A stretch of DNA of 11,236 nt. Origin: Planctomycetota bacterium. GTDB lineage: Bacteria > Planctomycetota > Planctomycetia > Planctomycetales > Planctomycetaceae. Made by a program: the position numbers and the translations under genes. Shown in pieces: positions 7,959 through 11,236 of the stretch (positions are counted from its first letter, which is position 1; the number at the start of each line of letters is the position of its first letter). The notes under the pieces are model-generated. The model worked only from the letters and a program-made list of their open reading frames with translations. It made no database searches and was not told the DNA's origin. The stretch covers positions 1-11,236 of the forward strand of contig JAPOLP010000103.1 of NCBI GenBank assembly GCA_029977045.1, read 5' to 3'.

Positions 7959-9256
7959 GTGGCGGCTTCCGGTTTGGTGGAGTTCTGGTTTGCGGATTGC
8001 GTATCACAATCAACTGGACGGGCTCCTCTCCCTGACCCACTCTCCGGGGGGGAGAGGGAACCAGTTGCGTCGAAGCCCAGGAAGCTCATCAGCGGTGTCA
8101 GGCATTGATCCCAGCGGTGATTCGCGGTGACGTACGCCTGCCCGGCAAGGCCAACTTCGTCTCGCAACGCAGCGTCGTCGAGCAGTCGCAGCGTCTTTGT
8201 GATCCACTCGTCGCGAGTCGTCGCCTTGAATAGCTGCGAGCCGTCCTGGACATTCAGGCCGACCAGCGGATCCGGCGACGCGACAACGGCTCGAGCCATT
8301 GCCAGGGCTTCGAGCACTTTGTTCTGAACAACGCGTGCGATCCGCAGCGGCACGACGGCGACGGCGGCTTCGTTCAGCCACGGACGGACGTCCGGCACTG
8401 TTCCCGGCACCGAAACACCGGGCAGTTCGGCAAGTTCCCGAACGGCAGGAACGGGTTCGCGACCAACAATGTTGAGCGTCGCGTTCGGGCGCTGCTCGCG
8501 GATCGCCGGCCAGATGTCGCGGCAGAACCAGACGATGCCGTCGATGTTAGGCTTGTAATCGAGTGCTCCGACGAAGACGCAGCCACGCTCTGACGAGCGT
8601 TCAATCTGCGGAGTGAAGTAGTCAACGTTGACGCCGTTCGGGATCGCTTCGATCGGACCGTCGGGTCGGAACGCGCGATACAGGTTCGCTTCCGGCTCAC
8701 TGACGACCGTCAGGCCGGAGCACCAGTCAGCCAGCGACGCTTCCAGAGTCCGCAGTCGGCGTCCCTCGATGCCGAACAACGTGCTCTTCGGAAACGACGA
8801 GGCTGCCGAGTACTCTAGCCACTTCTCGCTGTCGACGTCGATCAGGTCGACGTAACGGCGTGTCTTCTCAAGCGTCGTACGCTGCAGATACGGAGCGAGA
8901 GCCGATGACGAACAGAGGGCAGCGTCGAACGTCGTCTCGTGTGACCAGCCGGAGATGATCGATGTCAGGGCAGGGGACTCGAACGCGCCGGCGGAGATTG
9001 TCCTGCCGCTCAACAGGCTGACGCCCGCTCGCAGCCAGCGGCGGAAAGGGTCGACCGGGACGATGGCGACTCGTTCGCACAATCGGTTCAGCACGTCGTG
9101 CGTTTCGTCGGACACGGGTTCGTCGGCGAGGCAGCCCAGCCAGACGTTCGTTCGCGCAGCCAGATGCTCCAGGAAATGGAACGTCCGGATCCGGTCTCCG
9201 CGATTGGGCGGGTGCGGCACGCGATGCGTCAGAAACAGCAGCGTCGGCTTGCTCAC
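7955..9256 (-). CDS. GT-B glycosyltransferase, PEP-CTERM/XrtA-associated (TIGR03087-like)
   Basis: The 433-residue protein has the family's typical N-terminus LLFLTHRVPHPPNRGDRIR (residues 6-24), then VDLIDVDSEKWLEYS (136-150), the inter-domain SEPEANLYR...IPNGVNVDYFTP (186-216), the second-domain opening VFVGALDYKPNIDG (227-240) and the donor-site region PLRIARVVQNKVLEALAM (303-320). It should add a sugar from a nucleotide donor to the growing lipid-linked glycan at the cytoplasmic face. The start is GTG at 9256 with GAGG five bases upstream; this places the conserved motif at the expected distance from the N-terminus. It follows the deacetylase by 73 bp. The domain should end near residue 394; the remaining 39 or so residues are low-complexity and partly encoded by a palindromic repeat (see the repeat at 8021-8060). 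Confidence 0.9.
   Translation of the reverse strand: MSKPTLLFLTHRVPHPPNRGDRIRTFHFLEHLAARTNVWLGCLADEPVSDETHDVLNRLCERVAIVPVDPFRRWLRAGVSLLSGRTISAGAFESPALTSIISGWSHETTFDAALCSSSALAPYLQRTTLEKTRRYVDLIDVDSEKWLEYSAASSFPKSTLFGIEGRRLRTLEASLADWCSGLTVVSEPEANLYRAFRPDGPIEAIPNGVNVDYFTPQIERSSERGCVFVGALDYKPNIDGIVWFCRDIWPAIREQRPNATLNIVGREPVPAVRELAELPGVSVPGTVPDVRPWLNEAAVAVVPLRIARVVQNKVLEALAMARAVVASPDPLVGLNVQDGSQLFKATTRDEWITKTLRLLDDAALRDEVGLAGQAYVTANHRWDQCLTPLMSFLGFDATGSLSPPESGSGRGARPVDCDTQSANQNSTKPEAAT
8021..8060. repeat. Palindromic G/C-rich repeat inside the 3' end of the glycosyltransferase gene
   Basis: CTCTCCC (8026-8032) is complementary to GGGAGAG (8050-8056), and CTCTCC (8040-8045) can alternatively pair with GGAGAG (8051-8056). 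This CCCTCTCCC/GGGAGAGGG pattern resembles short dispersed palindromes widely seen in bacterial genomes. It encodes residues about 400-412 (SLSPPESGSGRGA) of the glycosyltransferase, beyond the conserved fold. The resemblance to a dispersed element is from memory and needs a copy-number search. Confidence 0.5.
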
Positions 9257-9329
9257 CAGAGGCCTCGGGTTCGATGGTCAGTGAAGGTCCCGTCTCCGGG
9301 ATGATCACCGACTGGCGTCCCCGGCTGCG

Positions 9330-10274
9330 TTATGCGCCCTGCGGTTGCAGTTGGCTGGTACTCGCGACCCTGGAACTGCCGGCGTTCGAGTACAGTCCGG
9401 CGGCCAGCGAGTGCTCTCGCGGACTGTCGGGCATCGACGCCAGCGAGTCCGTCAGCGTGGAGAACCGGAACCGCGGCAGTAGCGCATTCAGTTTGTGTTC
9501 GGTGGTGGCGAGGTTCTGGTAATGCCGGAACCTCGAAAGAAACCGACCGGGCAGCCTGGGCTGACCTGGATCGACTTCCCACGGGTGAATGTAGAACACG
9601 AACGGACTGTTCGACTGACGGGAATAGCGGTCCAGGCAGAACCGCGAGAAGCGGAAGGGATACAGGCGGAAATATCCGCCTCCCGAGATTGGCAGCCGGA
9701 CCGGGCCAAGCCGCAGTGCGGTGCCTGGGAACTCGTTGATCGTTCCGGCGGATGTCTCGATGCAGTGCGGAGCCGGGTCGGCCTCCGGAATACCGTAACG
9801 ATCGTGATAAACCGGATAGACGCTCGAATCGCCCGTGAATCCTTCCTCGACAAGAATGTCGAGTGCCCATAGAGACCGGCGAGTAATCGAGAAGCTCGGT
9901 GCCCGGTACAGCGTCACTGGATCACCGGTGATGTCCTGCAGCACGTTGCGGCTGGCAACCAGGTCCGCGCGAAACTCTTCGGGTGAGAGATCATAGACCA
10001 GCCGGTGCCAGTAGCTGTGGCAGCCGATCTCGTGTCCGGCGTGTTGAATCTCGCGGACGAGTTCAGGAAACCGATCAGCCACCCAGCCGAGAACGAAGAA
10101 CGTGGCTGCGGTCTGGTGCTGGTCGAGCACGCGCAGAATGCTTTGCGTGCTGGCGACGACTCGCGACGGAAAGCTGTCCCACTCGCGCGGAGAGATGCGG
10201 TCGGCAAAGCCCGAGACGTGGAAGTAGTCTTCCACATCAACCGTCATCGCGTGAGTTAAAGCCTGCTGCGTCAT
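9330..10274 (-). CDS. Polysaccharide deacetylase, PEP-CTERM/XrtA locus subfamily (TIGR03006-like)
   Basis: NodB-type carbohydrate esterase that should remove N- or O-acetyl groups from a polysaccharide. From the ATG at 10274 it has 314 residues. Motif 1 is TVDVEDYFHVSGF (11-23) with Asp13 and Asp16; motif 2 is HEIGCHSYWH (81-90) with metal ligands His86 and His90; motif 3 is LYRAPSFSI (122-130); ISGGGYFRLYPF (196-207) and FYIHPWEVDP (227-236) are characteristic of the exosortase-locus subfamily. No signal peptide is evident, as is usual for this subfamily. The start at 10274 is chosen because family members begin just before the TVDVED motif; the frame continues upstream and an ATG at 10310 is possible, but starts farther up would overlap epsI. 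About 40 residues after residue 275 form a low-complexity Ser/Ala-rich tail. The gap to the EpsI gene is 58 bp. Confidence 0.88.
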   Translation of the reverse strand: MTQQALTHAMTVDVEDYFHVSGFADRISPREWDSFPSRVVASTQSILRVLDQHQTAATFFVLGWVADRFPELVREIQHAGHEIGCHSYWHRLVYDLSPEEFRADLVASRNVLQDITGDPVTLYRAPSFSITRRSLWALDILVEEGFTGDSSVYPVYHDRYGIPEADPAPHCIETSAGTINEFPGTALRLGPVRLPISGGGYFRLYPFRFSRFCLDRYSRQSNSPFVFYIHPWEVDPGQPRLPGRFLSRFRHYQNLATTEHKLNALLPRFRFSTLTDSLASMPDSPREHSLAAGLYSNAGSSRVASTSQLQPQGA

Positions 10275-10332
10275 TCGTGAAAGTCTTCGGTGGGAATTCA
10301 GTACCGCCATCCGGTCATGAACGACGGGTCTG

Positions 10333-11046
10333 TCAGGACGCTGCCGCCAGCGCCGCAGGCTCCAATGAGAAGACGCTCTGACGCAGGACTGGCAGCAGTT
10401 CGCGCAGAAACTCCTCCGGCGGAGTCGTTCCGTCGAGCGGAAGCAAGTCGTGTGCCTCCTGGGTGACATACAGCTTGAAGAGCGCTGGAGTGCCAGCGAA
10501 TTCGAGCCGCGGACTGGTGGGTGTTGACCAGCTTCCGTTGGTCGACCAGCTCCAGAAAATGCGGGCTTTCGATGAGTTTGCTCGCCCAGGCTTGCGGAAT
10601 TGTGCCGTCATCAGTCGATGCGTTTCCGTCGACGCGACGTTCGATGACTCAGCCATTGGTTGTTGCCCGAGAACAACGCGGTGTACCAGAACGTCACCAA
10701 TCTGCTCGTAACCCTGCCCGGCGTAACACGCGGTCGGCGGATGCACGGCGACCGGGCCAGTCGGGCCGCACATCAGGAGCATCGTGACAATCGCTCCCGT
10801 CCGCTGATTGCGATAGTGCCGCATGACGTAGCTGTGCAGTTCGGCCATCTTCAGCTCGGCATCGCTGACCGAGGCTTCCTCGATGCAGATCCAGTCGTTG
10901 ATCTGCTTAGGCACCTGATGCACGCGGGCTGCGACGCCGGTCAGATCAGAAGTCTCCCAGCGACCGGTCAGCATCCCATGGACGACTCCGCCTGCGATGA
11001 GCAGGAGAAGACCGGAGAAGAGTGGGATGGAGTGGCGAATCGACAT
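10333..11046 (-). CDS. epsI: Exosortase-associated EpsI-family protein
   Basis: This 237-residue protein begins with a short basic stretch and one hydrophobic segment (about 8-25), consistent with an anchor that places the rest outside the inner membrane. Family marks are the CGPTGPVAVHPPTACYAGQGY region (93-113), with a conserved Cys107 in the His-x-Pro-type motif, then FWSWSTNGSW (164-173) and FAGTPALFKLYV (183-194). EpsI (DUF3485) proteins accompany exosortases (EpsH), and in some lineages are fused to them; they are required for EPS production in Methylobacillus, but the biochemical role is unknown. The ATG at 11046 is preferred: the frame runs on upstream to 11103, but that extension begins inside a palindrome and would put 19 extra residues before the anchor. 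Only a weak GAAAG lies upstream. It is the first gene of the operon within the window; an exosortase would be expected nearby but is not seen. Confidence 0.85.
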   Translation of the reverse strand: MSIRHSIPLFSGLLLLIAGGVVHGMLTGRWETSDLTGVAARVHQVPKQINDWICIEEASVSDAELKMAELHSYVMRHYRNQRTGAIVTMLLMCGPTGPVAVHPPTACYAGQGYEQIGDVLVHRVVLGQQPMAESSNVASTETHRLMTAQFRKPGRANSSKARIFWSWSTNGSWSTPTSPRLEFAGTPALFKLYVTQEAHDLLPLDGTTPPEEFLRELLPVLRQSVFSLEPAALAAAS

Positions 11047-11094
11047 GGAGGTGTCTTTCAGGCTCCCAGCAGTACAACCAACGAGGTTTAATAG

Positions 11095-11114
11095 CCCCGG
11101 CATTTATGCCGGGG
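11095..11114. repeat. Perfect palindrome upstream of epsI
   Basis: CCCCGGCAT (11095-11103) and ATGCCGGGG (11106-11114) are perfect inverted arms separated by TT. The hairpin lies 48 bp upstream of the epsI start. No T-tract follows on the minus strand (it is followed by CTATTAAACC), so it is not a clear intrinsic terminator. It resembles REP-like GCCCCGGC...GCCGGGGC elements found in many copies in some environmental bacterial genomes; copy number here is unknown. Confidence 0.6.
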
Positions 11115-11145
11115 TCACTGATTTCATACTTTGACTGCTGGCTTT

Positions 11146-11159
11146 GGGGGTCCGCCCCC
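11146..11159. repeat. Short G/C hairpin in the region upstream of epsI
   Basis: GGGGG (11146-11150), TCCG loop, CCCCC (11155-11159), within a longer C-run to 11162. It is followed on the minus strand by AAAGCC, without a T-tract. It may be part of the same repeat block as the palindrome at 11095-11114, or a transcript end or pause site of a gene beyond the right edge. Confidence 0.35.
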
Positions 11160-11236
11160 CCCGGGAAAAGACGCACTAGAGCGAAGCCGGCAAAGAAGCA
11201 GCAGCAGTTGCAGCCCTCCCATCCGCCAGCGCCGCC

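Noticed and set aside
6870..8108. Plus-strand open frame of 412 codons antisense to the ligase-like and glycosyltransferase genes
   Set aside because: Hydrophilic His/Gln/Arg-rich translation without domains, opposite a well-supported membrane protein; treated as a shadow.
10275..10469. N-terminal extension of the deacetylase to 10469
   Set aside because: It would overlap the end of epsI by over 130 bp and adds an Arg-rich stretch unlike the family, whose members start just before the TVDVED motif.
11047..11103. N-terminal extension of EpsI to an upstream ATG at 11103
   Set aside because: The extra 19 residues begin within the 11095-11114 palindrome and would displace the membrane anchor from the N-terminus; the ATG at 11046 gives a normal family N-terminus.
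11176..11235. Possible C-terminal end of an upstream minus-strand gene (Ala-rich, ending in TAG at 11176-11178)
   Set aside because: Only 19 residues of low-complexity sequence are visible and another frame is also open across this stretch, so no gene can be supported from the window alone.

Overview
The window reads as a GC-rich bacterial chromosome, most likely a planctomycete. This is inferred from the gene set (exosortase-associated EPS genes beside a sulfotransferase and a very large TPR protein), the weak or absent Shine-Dalgarno sites at several starts, and the palindromic repeats between and within genes. No rRNA or other marker gene confirms it. Every credible gene is on the minus strand, so the region reads from right to left.

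From about 11046 down to 1351 there are six tightly spaced genes (gaps of 58, 73 and 60 bp, and two 4-bp stop/start overlaps) that look like one operon of about 9.7 kb. In order of transcription they are: an EpsI-family protein (10333-11046); a polysaccharide deacetylase of the PEP-CTERM/exosortase A locus type (9330-10274); a GT-B glycosyltransferase of the TIGR03087 type (7955-9256); a multi-pass O-antigen ligase/polymerase-like protein (6648-7958); a PAPS-dependent sulfotransferase (5448-6587); and a 1366-residue protein that joins a VanZ-like membrane domain to a long TPR array (1351-5451). Together they point to synthesis, polymerisation, trimming and possibly sulfation of an exopolysaccharide or surface glycan in an exosortase-type locus. 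No exosortase gene is present in the window; it may lie just beyond the right edge.

Downstream, after about 300 bp of non-coding DNA holding a long imperfect inverted repeat, is the N-terminal 348 residues of an amidase-signature enzyme (1-1044) that runs off the left edge. It has its own ribosome binding site and a weak candidate promoter, and is probably not functionally tied to the EPS operon.

The least ordinary points are the in-frame VanZ-TPR fusion with a plausible internal start, a C-terminal tail of the glycosyltransferase that appears to be made from a dispersed palindromic repeat, and the repeat/hairpin cluster upstream of epsI. I found no CRISPR array, tRNA, rRNA, transposase or phage gene.
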